Source: an uncultured bacterium (GTDB lineage: Bacteria > Cyanobacteriota > Vampirovibrionia > Gastranaerophilales > Gastranaerophilaceae). From it: 64,000 nucleotides of DNA. The translations under genes and the position numbers were made by a program. Below the pieces are notes generated by a model that was not told where the DNA came from, made no database searches, and saw only the letters and a program-made list of their open reading frames with translations. Each line of letters opens with the position of its first letter. Position 1 is the stretch's first letter. Positions 20,554 to 27,690 of this stretch are shown here, piece by piece. The stretch spans positions 1 through 64,000 of the forward strand of contig CAIPUE010000032.1 of the NCBI GenBank assembly GCA_903868125.1, read 5' to 3'.

Positions 20554-22179
20554 TTAGTTATTTTTAAACAATTTTTGCACGGTTAAATCACTTGACTGCG
20601 TTCCGTTGAGGATTTCTTCTGTTAGATTTGGCGGTAAAAATCTTAACTTCAAAATGTCTTTAACGTAAGTGTTATCGCTTAATCCTTCCATTTTTTGGAT
20701 GTCGATCGAGTCTTTAGCCTTGCCTTCGAGTAAAAGTTTATTCCAATAATGGCTTTTGACAATTGCTCTAACCAAATATGGATTTGGTGTCGGCCTCAGT
20801 TTTTCATCTGAATTTATAATCAAAATATTTCCGGAGTGTGAAGTCCTAGTAATTTCAACTTTTTTCAAAATCACAATTGGGAATTTCGCTTCGTTTTTTG
20901 TTTCTTCCGGTGGATCGACATTTTTATATAAATTTTCTAGCGTGCCTAGAAGTGCTTTTTCGCAAAGAATTATTTTAACGGAATCTTTTGAAATAATGAC
21001 TTTATCTAAAATTGCTCTTATTAAGCTTGGATCTGAAAAATCATTAATATTTTCTACCGATTTTAAAACTGCCTTCTGTTTTGAAATGTCAAAGTGTTTT
21101 AGGTAACACTGCAAACCTCTGGTATCAAGCAAAAAGTCTTTCATTGTATCAATAACAAATTTTTCAATCTCACCTGCAGGGATTTTTGAAACGCTACCTT
21201 CTCGTTCTTTTTCTTGTTGAACAACTGCTTGACTAATATAATAACGATAATTGAGCTTGCGGGTGCGACTGTGGGTTGGCGACATTCTATTGCCTTTATC
21301 ATCGTAGAATTTACCTGCTAAAAGTGAGTTTGAAGTTGATTTTGTATTGCAATTTTTATCTACGCGATTTTTCAGCAGTAACTTCTGCGTTTCTTCAAAT
21401 GTTTCATTGTCGATAATAGCTTCGTGCTCACCTCCATAAACCTTTTCTTTGTGGCAGATTAAGCCAATATAAGTTTTGTTGGCAAGAATGTAATATAGAC
21501 TTCCTTTTGAAAAAGTAGCCCCTGATTTTGCTTTAATATTATTATCTTGGAGATGTGTTTTTAATTTGCAAACACTTTTTAATTCCAAATATTTGCGAAA
21601 AATTAGTCTAACAATATTTGCCCACTCTGATTCAATGAGGAGCTTTTTGTCAATTCGCTGGTATCCCATTGGTATAATTCCGCCCATCCACATACCTTTT
21701 TTCTTTGATGCCGCAATTTTGTCTCTTATTCTTTCGCCCGTGACCTCTCTTTCAAATTGAGCAAAGGATAAAAGCATATTCAGGGTAAGTCGCCCCATAC
21801 TCGTCGTGGTATTAAAAGACTGAGTTATTGAAACAAAGCTAGCTTGATGCTTGTCAAATAATTCAACAATTTTTGAAAAATCCATAAGTGAGCGGGTCAA
21901 TCTATCGACTTTATAAACCACAACGATATCAACCTCGCCTGCTTCGATGTCTTTGAATAAGTCTTTAATCGCAGGCCGTTCAAGCGTCCCTCCGGAGAAA
22001 CCACCGTCGTTATAATGCTTCTCCACCAATATCCATCCTTCGTGCTGCTGGGACTTGATGTAGGCCTCACAGGCCTCTCTCTGCGCGTCAAGCGAATTGA
22101 AATCCTGTTCCAGTCCATCTTCAGTTGATTTTCTCGTATAAACAGCACACTTGACTGTTTTTCTAGCTTCTTCTCTCAT
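20554..22179 (-). CDS. Large serine recombinase (resolvase/invertase family)
   Basis: A 541-residue recombinase. The N-terminal resolvase domain (about 1-150) has VYTRKST with the catalytic Ser near residue 18, then VVVYKVDRLTRSL and FAQFEREVTGERIRDK, followed by the Recombinase domain (GMWMGGIIPMGYQ; KTYIGLICHKEKVYGGEHEA) and a basic C-terminus. Large serine recombinases integrate and excise elements at short att sites by a 5'-phosphoserine intermediate. The start overlaps the stop of the upstream DUF2924 gene by four bases (ATGA), so the two are translationally coupled. It is the likely integrase of this segment; the family is certain, activity was not shown. Confidence 0.92.
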   Translation of the reverse strand: MREEARKTVKCAVYTRKSTEDGLEQDFNSLDAQREACEAYIKSQQHEGWILVEKHYNDGGFSGGTLERPAIKDLFKDIEAGEVDIVVVYKVDRLTRSLMDFSKIVELFDKHQASFVSITQSFNTTTSMGRLTLNMLLSFAQFEREVTGERIRDKIAASKKKGMWMGGIIPMGYQRIDKKLLIESEWANIVRLIFRKYLELKSVCKLKTHLQDNNIKAKSGATFSKGSLYYILANKTYIGLICHKEKVYGGEHEAIIDNETFEETQKLLLKNRVDKNCNTKSTSNSLLAGKFYDDKGNRMSPTHSRTRKLNYRYYISQAVVQQEKEREGSVSKIPAGEIEKFVIDTMKDFLLDTRGLQCYLKHFDISKQKAVLKSVENINDFSDPSLIRAILDKVIISKDSVKIILCEKALLGTLENLYKNVDPPEETKNEAKFPIVILKKVEITRTSHSGNILIINSDEKLRPTPNPYLVRAIVKSHYWNKLLLEGKAKDSIDIQKMEGLSDNTYVKDILKLRFLPPNLTEEILNGTQSSDLTVQKLFKNN

Positions 22180-22589
22180 GATGCCACTCCAAAAAACTTC
22201 TTGCCGTTCCAGCGAGTTCCAGTAATCTCATTTGCGATGGCAGACAGGCTTTTGTACGGCTTCCCTTTATAGCCAAACCCTTTTTCTAATGCTATAACTT
22301 CGTGTTTTTGTCCTTTGAATTCCCTTAGCAATTTTGTGCCTTGAGTAATTTCGAATCGCGAAACTTTTTTTATATCCAAAGCCACAATTGCTTTTGTTTT
22401 GGCGTACTGCTCAATTAATTTATCAAGTTGTTTTTGTGTCTGGGTAGTAAGCCCTCCGTACTGCTGCCGCCAATAAATGTGTTTAATCAGATAAGCCCTG
22501 TTTAAAGTTGTTGGCGGATCTGATTTAAATAATTTCCGCCATATAGTTGTTAGTTCGTCACGAGATTTTTGTTGTAAGTCGTTTTGCAT
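22176..22589 (-). CDS. DUF2924 family protein, recombinase partner
   Basis: A 137-residue protein of the DUF2924 type: N-terminal helical half (RDELTTIWRKLFKSDPPTTL, then RAYLIKHIYWRQQYGG) and a C-terminal half with FGYKGKPYKSLSAIANEITG and TRWNGKKFFG, a basic nucleic-acid-binding-like fold. Genes of this family are typically found directly upstream of a large serine recombinase in phage-like elements, exactly as here with an ATGA overlap. The molecular role is not established; a recombination accessory role is an inference from linkage. The ATG has an AAGGA site eight bases upstream. Confidence 0.8.
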   Translation of the reverse strand: MQNDLQQKSRDELTTIWRKLFKSDPPTTLNRAYLIKHIYWRQQYGGLTTQTQKQLDKLIEQYAKTKAIVALDIKKVSRFEITQGTKLLREFKGQKHEVIALEKGFGYKGKPYKSLSAIANEITGTRWNGKKFFGVAS

Positions 22590-22645
22590 GCTCTAATCCT
22601 TTCTGTTGCTACCATTCATCACTCTGATGGCCTTAAAAGTCAAGC

Positions 22646-22672
22646 AAAAAGCCCCTGGGAGCAGGGGCTTTT
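22646..22672. terminator. Bidirectional intrinsic terminator
   Basis: The stem GCCCCTG/CAGGGGC (22651-22657 with 22662-22668) has a GGAG loop and is extended by flanking A5 and T4. It lies between the methyltransferase/DUF5681 pair and the DUF2924-recombinase pair, so it ends the former transcript. Confidence 0.85.
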
Positions 22673-22697
22673 AACATTACGAAAGCATTGGAGTTAT

Positions 22698-23186
22698 TCA
22701 GTCTCTATAGCGTTCGTCTAAAATTCCATTGATAACTTTCAGTATTTCATCATTTCTGGCTTGTTCTTCAGGAGTTGGCTCCGGCTTAAGGTCTCTTGGG
22801 TAAAGAATGCTGTCAATCCTTACATCTTGTGCATTCTCCTTGACAAACAGAGCCAGTAGCTTATCATTACCACTCAACACCTGATTTATGTACCTTTGAA
22901 CTATAACTTCTAGTGTTGTCTTCTTTTTCTTGACTCCGTTTTCTGTCACAAAGATAAAACTTCCCATTTTTCTGTTGATAGCCTCCAAGAAGGTCGTTGC
23001 ATGCTTTGGGCGACCTTTGGGATTACCAGACTTACCCTTTTTAAACTGCTTATCCTTCGGCGGGTTACCATAGCCGACTTTGTAATCAGCGTTATCAGCC
23101 TCTGGCGGGCTTGGGGCGGTATCCGCCCCAGAAGCACACTCATTGCCTAAACCTAGCTCAAACTCTGCTTTAATATCCTTATCCAT
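22698..23186 (-). CDS. DUF5681-type phage-associated protein
   Basis: A 162-residue protein with the signature KKGKSGNPKGRPK near residues 48-60, typical of DUF5681 proteins that sit beside phage terminase or methyltransferase genes, then a helical C-terminal part (TTLEVIVQRYINQVLSGNDK). The frame extends to 23291, but the ATG at 23186 lies one base after the stop of the upstream methyltransferase gene and is the natural coupled start; the longer version would overlap that gene. The function is unknown; phage packaging or DNA binding is suggested only by family context. No terminase gene follows, so the phage module is incomplete. Confidence 0.72.
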   Translation of the reverse strand: MDKDIKAEFELGLGNECASGADTAPSPPEADNADYKVGYGNPPKDKQFKKGKSGNPKGRPKHATTFLEAINRKMGSFIFVTENGVKKKKTTLEVIVQRYINQVLSGNDKLLALFVKENAQDVRIDSILYPRDLKPEPTPEEQARNDEILKVINGILDERYRD

Positions 23187-23187
23187 G

Positions 23188-24546
23188 TTACACCTCAATT
23201 CCATTATTTGAAACCAACTCGATATCTTCTTTTTTGAAATGTTGCATATAGCGACACAGAATGACATCACAATAGTGTGGGTCGATTTCAATCAAGAAGG
23301 CCTTACGCTTAGTCCTTTCGGCAGCGAGCAGGGTTGTGCCTGAGCCCGCAAATGCATCTAGCACAATGTCATTTGGCTTTGAGCAGTCCAAGATTGCATC
23401 AATAACCATAGACGTAGGTTTAACTGTCGGGTGCAATTTCAGGTCGTTTAAAGAATTCGGATTAGACGCCCTAACCCCCGGATACTGCCACACGTTGGTT
23501 CTGTATCGCCCGTGTTTTCCGAGTTCGATGTTGTTAACATGCGGAGCTGTACCGTTTTTGTGTACGAATATGAATTCATGCTGAGAGCGGTACAACGAGC
23601 CCATTCCGCCCGTCCCTTTGTCCCACAGGCAGATATTCTTTAGTTCGGTATAGACCCCATCGGCTGCGTCGTGCATGTTTTTAGAGTGTCTCCAATCCAT
23701 GCAACCAAAGTGTATTGAGCCGTCATTGGAGTTTGCAACCAAATGTTTCATACTTTTCCTGAGGAAATCTGTGAATTCAGGATTCGTCATTTCGCCGGAT
23801 GCCATTGCAAATTCAGGGTGCTTCCCGCTTTCACAGACGTGTCCGCTTATTTTGACATTATATGGAAAATCCGAAAATGTCATACCCGCTTTTTGACCCT
23901 TAAGCAAAATTTCATAGCTTTTTGCATCCAAGCTGTTACCGCAATACACGTAATGCCTTCCAACCCTGTAAAGATCGCCAGGCTTTACTACTGAAGGGAC
24001 TTCGCTATCATCCGGCAGTTTGTCCATTTTGTCGTCTTTGGGTTTTTCATCAATCTCCGTGCTGAAAAGCAATTTATCGATATCAGGCGTTTCGAACGCC
24101 GTAGCATCAAGGTCAAATTCTAGATTTGCGAGGTCGCCAATTTCAAGCTTTAGCATATCGTAATCCCATTCAGATTCCAGTGCCAGCTTGTTGTCCGCGA
24201 TTGCAAACGCTCTTATTTCTGCCTCTGTTAGATGCCCTAAACAAATTGTCGGAACTTGATCTAGCTTCAGGAGTTTGGCGGCTTCATAGCGCCCATGTCC
24301 TGATACGACCATGCAGTTTTCATCTATCAGAATTGGATTATTAAACCCAAACGTCTTAATACTGTTTGCAATTTTCTGTTGCTGCTTTTTAGAGTGTTTA
24401 CGAGCATTCCTCGGCGACGGCTTTAATTCTTCAAGTGATTTAAATTCAATTTCTGCTTTGAATAATTCACCCTTGCAAGCCTTGTTAGCAGCTTTCAGCA
24501 TTTTAACTGAAGCCTCTAACTCTAAATTAACTGATGGCTTTTCCAT
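23188..24546 (-). CDS. ParB-nuclease-like domain fused to DNA methyltransferase (phage type)
   Basis: A 452-residue protein. Residues about 35-150 form a ParB/Srx-like domain (LKPSPRNARKHSKKQQQKIA, VVSGHGRYEAAKLLKL, AFAIADNKLAL); residues about 190-440 form a beta-class methyltransferase with motif IV as SDFPYNVKISGH and motif I as LDAFAGSGTTLLAAERT. DFPY in place of DPPY is an accepted variant at this site. Such fusions are common in phages and integrative elements and methylate adenine or cytosine to protect the element. I use ATG 24546 because AAGGAG lies eight bases before it; the TTG at 24564 begins inside that ribosome site. No restriction partner is adjacent. Confidence 0.88.
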   Translation of the reverse strand: MEKPSVNLELEASVKMLKAANKACKGELFKAEIEFKSLEELKPSPRNARKHSKKQQQKIANSIKTFGFNNPILIDENCMVVSGHGRYEAAKLLKLDQVPTICLGHLTEAEIRAFAIADNKLALESEWDYDMLKLEIGDLANLEFDLDATAFETPDIDKLLFSTEIDEKPKDDKMDKLPDDSEVPSVVKPGDLYRVGRHYVYCGNSLDAKSYEILLKGQKAGMTFSDFPYNVKISGHVCESGKHPEFAMASGEMTNPEFTDFLRKSMKHLVANSNDGSIHFGCMDWRHSKNMHDAADGVYTELKNICLWDKGTGGMGSLYRSQHEFIFVHKNGTAPHVNNIELGKHGRYRTNVWQYPGVRASNPNSLNDLKLHPTVKPTSMVIDAILDCSKPNDIVLDAFAGSGTTLLAAERTKRKAFLIEIDPHYCDVILCRYMQHFKKEDIELVSNNGIEV

Positions 24547-24799
24547 TTCGATCTCCTTCTTCAAAAAAAAACAACAGATACTTTCTGAACCTTTTAATTT
24601 AATATAATTTTGGCGAGGGGTAGCAAATGGAAATTAGGGTGTTTTTAGGGTGAAAAGGTCAATTTCTGCTAAAATTGTTACATCGCTTAATAAACACCCT
24701 ACCGTATTTGATTTATTTTCCATTTTTACCCCTTTACTTTTAATGTAAAAGAGAAAAAATAGGCTCTCGAAAAATCTTAGTAAGATTTTCAAAGCAAAA

Positions 24800-24832
24800 A
24801 AAATTGACTTTATATTAAATAGAGTCAATTTT
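24800..24832. terminator. Terminator-like hairpin
   Basis: AAAATTGACT (24800-24809) pairs perfectly with AGTCAATTTT (24823-24832) around a 13-base AT loop and is T-rich on both exits. Confidence 0.5.
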
Positions 24833-24887
24833 TAAATTTAATAGTGTAAAACGCAGTTGTATAAGCATTTTTGCCAGTAACAATAAA

Positions 24888-24918
24888 AAAGTACAGCGTT
24901 TTTTGTTCGCTGTACTTT
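24888..24918 (-). terminator. Intrinsic terminator of the nuclease/coiled-coil transcript
   Basis: AAAGTACAGCG (24888-24898) pairs with CGCTGTACTTT (24908-24918). On the minus strand it is followed by a run of seven T, placed 28 bases after the stop of the small coiled-coil gene. Confidence 0.8.
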
Positions 24919-24946
24919 GGAGTAGTAATTTTCAAAATTTACGAAT

Positions 24947-25135
24947 TTATTTTGTAGCGACGCTCAGTTTATAAATTTTTCTGGTTGCATCTTCCAATTC
25001 ACTTTTCAAAACCTCATGCATAATATTGTGTTCGTTCAAGAGTTTTGTTTTTTGCTGCAATTGTTGCTTGAGTTCATTGTTTTCCCGATTCAATTCTAAA
25101 ATCTTGTTTTCAAGTTGTTTAGATTTTTTTTGCAT
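24947..25135 (-). CDS. Small coiled-coil protein
   Basis: A 62-residue protein that is almost entirely one heptad helix (LENKILELNRENNELKQQLQ followed by QKTKLLNEHN), reminiscent of a bZIP or septum-type coiled coil; I recognise no family. ATG 25135 is chosen because GGAGGG lies eight bases upstream; the frame continues to 25159 but without a better signal. It is 57 bases downstream of the PD-(D/E)XK gene on the same strand and followed by a terminator, so the pair likely shares the promoter at 26474-26504. It could be an oligomerisation partner or inhibitor of the nuclease (inference). Confidence 0.65.
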   Translation of the reverse strand: MQKKSKQLENKILELNRENNELKQQLQQKTKLLNEHNIMHEVLKSELEDATRKIYKLSVATK

Positions 25136-25192
25136 AGTTTTCCCTCCTTGCTTGCGCAATGGTTATGTTAGTAAAGTAATATTTTTTAAAAC

Positions 25193-26380
25193 TTAGTTGC
25201 TGTTCAGTTTTTTAACAATCGCTTCAATTTGAGGCACGTTGTGGTTTTTAAATTGATTAATTATATGCTTTTTGACTTCATCAAACCCACCTGCAATCTT
25301 GTTATCGTAATTAATGCCAGTTAAGTTTAATTTCACGTTAATAGGTTCTTGATTTTTGTTTCGGGTTTTGAATTCTTTCAACTTCATTCTTGCTGAATTT
25401 AACATTGATTCGTTCCAAGCTTCGTCCGGGCTAATATTTAATACAATTTGCACCCACACTTTTTGATCGTCCGCCGATAATTCAAGACTAATATTGCTTA
25501 AGTAGGGCTCTTTTAGTCCGCGCTCTTCCCCTTTTAGAATAAATTGGTTATTGCTTAGTTCTTTTTTCGAAATAATTGAGGCGAATGGTTTTATGAAAGC
25601 ATCGGAGCGCAAAAATCTATTTACTCGTTTTTGAGAAGTAAAATGTTTCTCAATGAAGTTATAAGCTTTTACATCTTCATGATATATTTGAGTTTCGTCA
25701 AGCTCGTTTACTAAAAAATCAATTTCTTGTGAATATTGTTCTTCAAGTTTGCCTAAGTGACTTAATAAAGCTTTATTTTCATTTTCTGTTTCGTTTAAAA
25801 TTTCTTTGTAATTATTAAGTATTAATTTTAATTTTTCATTGTTTGTTTGAATATTACTAATTAATGGTAGGATGTCCGATTTGTATTTTAAGTTCAGCCA
25901 AGCTTCTGGAATATCCACCGATGCTGAATCGCTTTTTTCTAAAATTACGCACTGTTTTTGATACTCTGGATATTCAATTTCAAGCGTTTTGGAATAATTA
26001 GACAATTGCTCGTAGCTGGTTCTGCAGTTCCATTTGTTTTCAACCAAAATCAGTTTTTTATTCTTTTTATCAATTATTAAAATGTCATATCGATAATTAG
26101 ACCCGCCTCTAGCAGGTTTTTCTCTAAAAATTTCAACATTTTCTGAGTCCAAATCTCCAAAAGTTTTCGAACAAAATTTACCGACAAATTGTTTTAGGAT
26201 GAGATCGTTGAGGTCATGGCTTTCTTTGGAATCCATTAGCCACGCTAAAATATTTGAGTGCCGGATCTCATGTCCATGACATTGAAGCACTTTAAAAATA
26301 TTAATTTCGTTCGATTTTTTGGGTAATATTTTTTTTACTTCTTCAATAAGTTCATCCGTTTTTGTTGCTTCTTGTTGCAT
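25193..26380 (-). CDS. PD-(D/E)XK nuclease superfamily protein (PDDEXK_4-like)
   Basis: A 395-residue protein. N-terminal EIRHSNILAWLMDSKESHDL is followed by the nuclease core: YRYDILIIDKKNKKLILVEN and KW, giving D...E-x-K, then EQLSNYSKTLE. This is the layout of PDDEXK_4 proteins often found in defence islands. The rest is helical with a possible DNA-binding C-terminus. A second member of the same type lies at 30755-31858. A strong AAGGAG site precedes the ATG, and the leader of 93 bases starts at a PafBC-like island promoter. The nuclease fold is well supported; target and biological role are unknown. Confidence 0.8.
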   Translation of the reverse strand: MQQEATKTDELIEEVKKILPKKSNEINIFKVLQCHGHEIRHSNILAWLMDSKESHDLNDLILKQFVGKFCSKTFGDLDSENVEIFREKPARGGSNYRYDILIIDKKNKKLILVENKWNCRTSYEQLSNYSKTLEIEYPEYQKQCVILEKSDSASVDIPEAWLNLKYKSDILPLISNIQTNNEKLKLILNNYKEILNETENENKALLSHLGKLEEQYSQEIDFLVNELDETQIYHEDVKAYNFIEKHFTSQKRVNRFLRSDAFIKPFASIISKKELSNNQFILKGEERGLKEPYLSNISLELSADDQKVWVQIVLNISPDEAWNESMLNSARMKLKEFKTRNKNQEPINVKLNLTGINYDNKIAGGFDEVKKHIINQFKNHNVPQIEAIVKKLNSN

Positions 26381-26473
26381 AATTTCTCCTTTTCGTTTTT
26401 TTATTTTTAACTTCTGCTATTTTTTAAAACTCAACCGCTTGTTCGTTGTTGGTCATAATTTGCCTTTTTCCTT

Positions 26474-26504
26474 ATTATCTAACATTAATGCGTCAAATCC
26501 GGAC
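26474..26504 (-). promoter_or_regulatory. Island promoter motif, copy 2 (PD-(D/E)XK gene)
   Basis: On the minus strand: GTCC-GGA-TTTGACG, 11 bases, then GATAAT. It lies 93 bases upstream of the nuclease start. The motif occupies the -35 region and no canonical -35 is present. Confidence 0.7.
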
Positions 26505-26529
26505 AGATAGTTGTTTGTGTTCAAATATG

Positions 26530-26555
26530 TTTATCAATTGTTATCATTTGATAAA
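26530..26555. promoter_or_regulatory. Inverted repeat upstream of the XRE gene, possible operator
   Basis: TTTATCAA (26530-26537) and TTGATAAA (26548-26555) form an exact 8-bp inverted repeat with a 10-base spacer. It lies between the nuclease promoter and the XRE gene start at 26629, a normal place for autoregulation. Confidence 0.45.
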
Positions 26556-26628
26556 ATTGGCGTAACAATTTTTCAAAGGTAGAGCCATATTCTACGACAT
26601 CTAAAGATAAATATATCACAATTGTTTT

Positions 26629-26865
26629 ATGAGTGAGGAAGTATACCAAAAATTCGCAACAAAACTACAGGAACTTAGGAAGGCTAAAAAGTTTTCCAAA
26701 GGCAAACTTTCTGTTGAAGCTGAATGTTCGAAATCTTATATTGGAAAAATTGAGAGCGGACAAAACTTTCCTAATTTTAAAATGATTGTTAAACTTGCAA
26801 ATGCACTTGGCGTTCATGTGAAAGAACTTTTTGATTTTGATTATAAAATCGAACAAAACGATTAA
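26629..26865 (+). CDS. Small XRE-family HTH regulator
   Basis: A 78-residue single-domain Cro/C1-type repressor: LRKAKKFSKGKLSVEAECSK, then SYIGKIESGQNFPNFKMIVK and LANALGVHVKELFD. It is divergent from the PD-(D/E)XK nuclease gene and could bind the TTTATCAA repeat in the shared region. Small XRE proteins beside nuclease genes commonly repress them, as control proteins do in restriction systems; here that is an inference from position. No Shine-Dalgarno sequence is visible before the ATG. Confidence 0.8.
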   Translation: MSEEVYQKFATKLQELRKAKKFSKGKLSVEAECSKSYIGKIESGQNFPNFKMIVKLANALGVHVKELFDFDYKIEQND

Positions 26866-26872
26866 TCAAATA

Positions 26873-27217
26873 TCATGCTTCAAAGATTATAAGTTCATCT
26901 TCCGTCTCAATGCTTGAGATTAACATTTCTGTTGATTCTAATTCAGCACTGAGTGCGCCAATGAAAGCTCCAATAGGTCCTGCAATAATCGCGCCCAAAA
27001 GCCCTCGCCCAATTGTCGATTTTTTATCTGAGCATTCCTGATCAACCCCGACATATTTAACGTAGCGCTTTTCAAATTGTTTTACCATGCAATCTTTAAC
27101 ATAGATGGATACAAATTTGTCATCAACTACTATTTTACAATAAGCTTGCCCAAGGTTATTAAGGCCTTTTAAATGGGTTCCGTAAAATATTAAATTGCCG
27201 TCTTTGTATTCGTGCAT
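26873..27217 (-). CDS. Hypothetical protein with glycine-zipper segment
   Basis: A 114-residue protein I do not recognise. The first 60 residues look like small beta-strands (NLIFYGTHLKGLNNLGQAYC); a glycine-rich hydrophobic stretch, GRGLLGAIIAGPIGAFIGAL near residues 69-88, is of glycine-zipper type and may insert in membranes or pack helices; a short acidic tail follows. AAGGAG precedes the ATG. The island promoter copy 3 lies only 23 bases upstream, so it belongs to the same regulon as nearby defence genes. It is divergent from the YQG-repeat gene. A membrane-active effector is possible but unproven. Confidence 0.65.
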   Translation of the reverse strand: MHEYKDGNLIFYGTHLKGLNNLGQAYCKIVVDDKFVSIYVKDCMVKQFEKRYVKYVGVDQECSDKKSTIGRGLLGAIIAGPIGAFIGALSAELESTEMLISSIETEDELIIFEA

Positions 27218-27240
27218 TTCCTTACTCCTTTACTAAAAAT

Positions 27241-27271
27241 ATTATGCGCGAATATTATGTCAAAAACGGAC
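27241..27271 (-). promoter_or_regulatory. Island promoter motif, copy 3 (glycine-zipper gene)
   Basis: On the minus strand: GTCC-GTT-TTTGACA, 11 bases, then CATAAT, 23 bases before the start codon. It stands back to back with copy 4, twelve bases away. Confidence 0.75.
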
Positions 27272-27283
27272 GCGTTTGCATGT

Positions 27284-27314
27284 GTCCATATTTGACGTAT
27301 TAGGCATGTAAAAT
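27284..27314 (+). promoter_or_regulatory. Island promoter motif, copy 4 (YQG-repeat gene)
   Basis: GTCC-ATA-TTTGACG, 11 bases, then TAAAAT, 20 bases before the ATG at 27335. Confidence 0.75.
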
Positions 27315-27334
27315 AAAAATAAAAGGAGTAAGAC

Positions 27335-27610
27335 ATGAAAAAATTAATTTTATTGTTAATCATTGTAGCAATGATGGGAACACCTTGCCTGGCAATCCAA
27401 AGTCAAAGCAGTGCATTTGGACTTTCTGACGGAGAGAAAATCAAAATGTATGATAAGCACGGAAGCTATCAGGGCTATTATAAGCAAAATGGTAGTACAA
27501 CAAAAGAATACGGCAAAACCGGTAGCTACCAAGGATCTTATCGCCAAAGCGGAAATACCGTAAAGCATTACGACAAAACCGGTTCTTATCAGGGATATTA
27601 TAGAAAATAA
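27335..27610 (+). CDS. Secreted small YQG-repeat protein
   Basis: A 91-residue protein with a clear signal peptide (LILLLIIVAMMGTPCLA) and then three near-identical units of the form YxKxGSYQGxY(K/R)xxGxT at about residues 34-91. Tyr/Gly/Gln-rich repeats of this sort suggest an extended beta or surface-binding polymer, and the product is exported or periplasmic. AAGGAG precedes the ATG. It has its own island promoter and lies 80 bases upstream of the helicase-nuclease gene on the same strand, so some transcript may run on. I cannot name a family. Its co-regulation with nucleases is odd and noteworthy. Confidence 0.75.
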   Translation: MKKLILLLIIVAMMGTPCLAIQSQSSAFGLSDGEKIKMYDKHGSYQGYYKQNGSTTKEYGKTGSYQGSYRQSGNTVKHYDKTGSYQGYYRK

Positions 27611-27690
27611 GGACACTATTGTTAACAATATGAACTATATTAATTTGTTTTTACTATAATTAGATTTAAGGTCAAAGGAAGTGGGTTAGA

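Larger units (their letters stand above)
20554..24546 (-). mobile_element. Recombinase-bearing mobile segment (recombinase, DUF2924, DUF5681, ParB-methyltransferase)
   Basis: Four minus-strand genes of phage or integrative-element type sit between two defence blocks. The recombinase stop is only 19 bases from a promoter of the flanking island, suggesting that the left edge lies at about 20536-20553. The right edge is somewhere in 24547-24890. No direct repeats were resolved; serine-recombinase core sites can be only 2-3 bases. The coordinates given are those of the gene block. Confidence 0.6.
24547..24946. other. Non-coding right flank of the mobile segment
   Basis: About 400 very AT-rich bases with two terminator-like hairpins (24800-24832 and 24888-24918) and a short inverted repeat AGGGTGTTT/AAACACCCT near 24638 and 24694. 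A ribosome-site-like GAGGGG precedes an ATG at 24627 that codes only eight residues, possibly the stub of a gene cut by the element. No supported gene. Confidence 0.4.

Noticed and set aside
24634-24828. Minus-strand open frame of 64 residues in the right flank of the first recombinase element
   Set aside because: It starts inside a terminator-like hairpin, has no ribosome site, and its composition (Phe/Leu/Ile/Lys runs) reflects AT-rich non-coding DNA.
27618-27629. ATTGTTAACAAT palindrome before the helicase-nuclease gene as an operator
   Set aside because: A 12-base palindrome in AT-rich DNA is expected by chance, and it has no second copy or promoter alignment.
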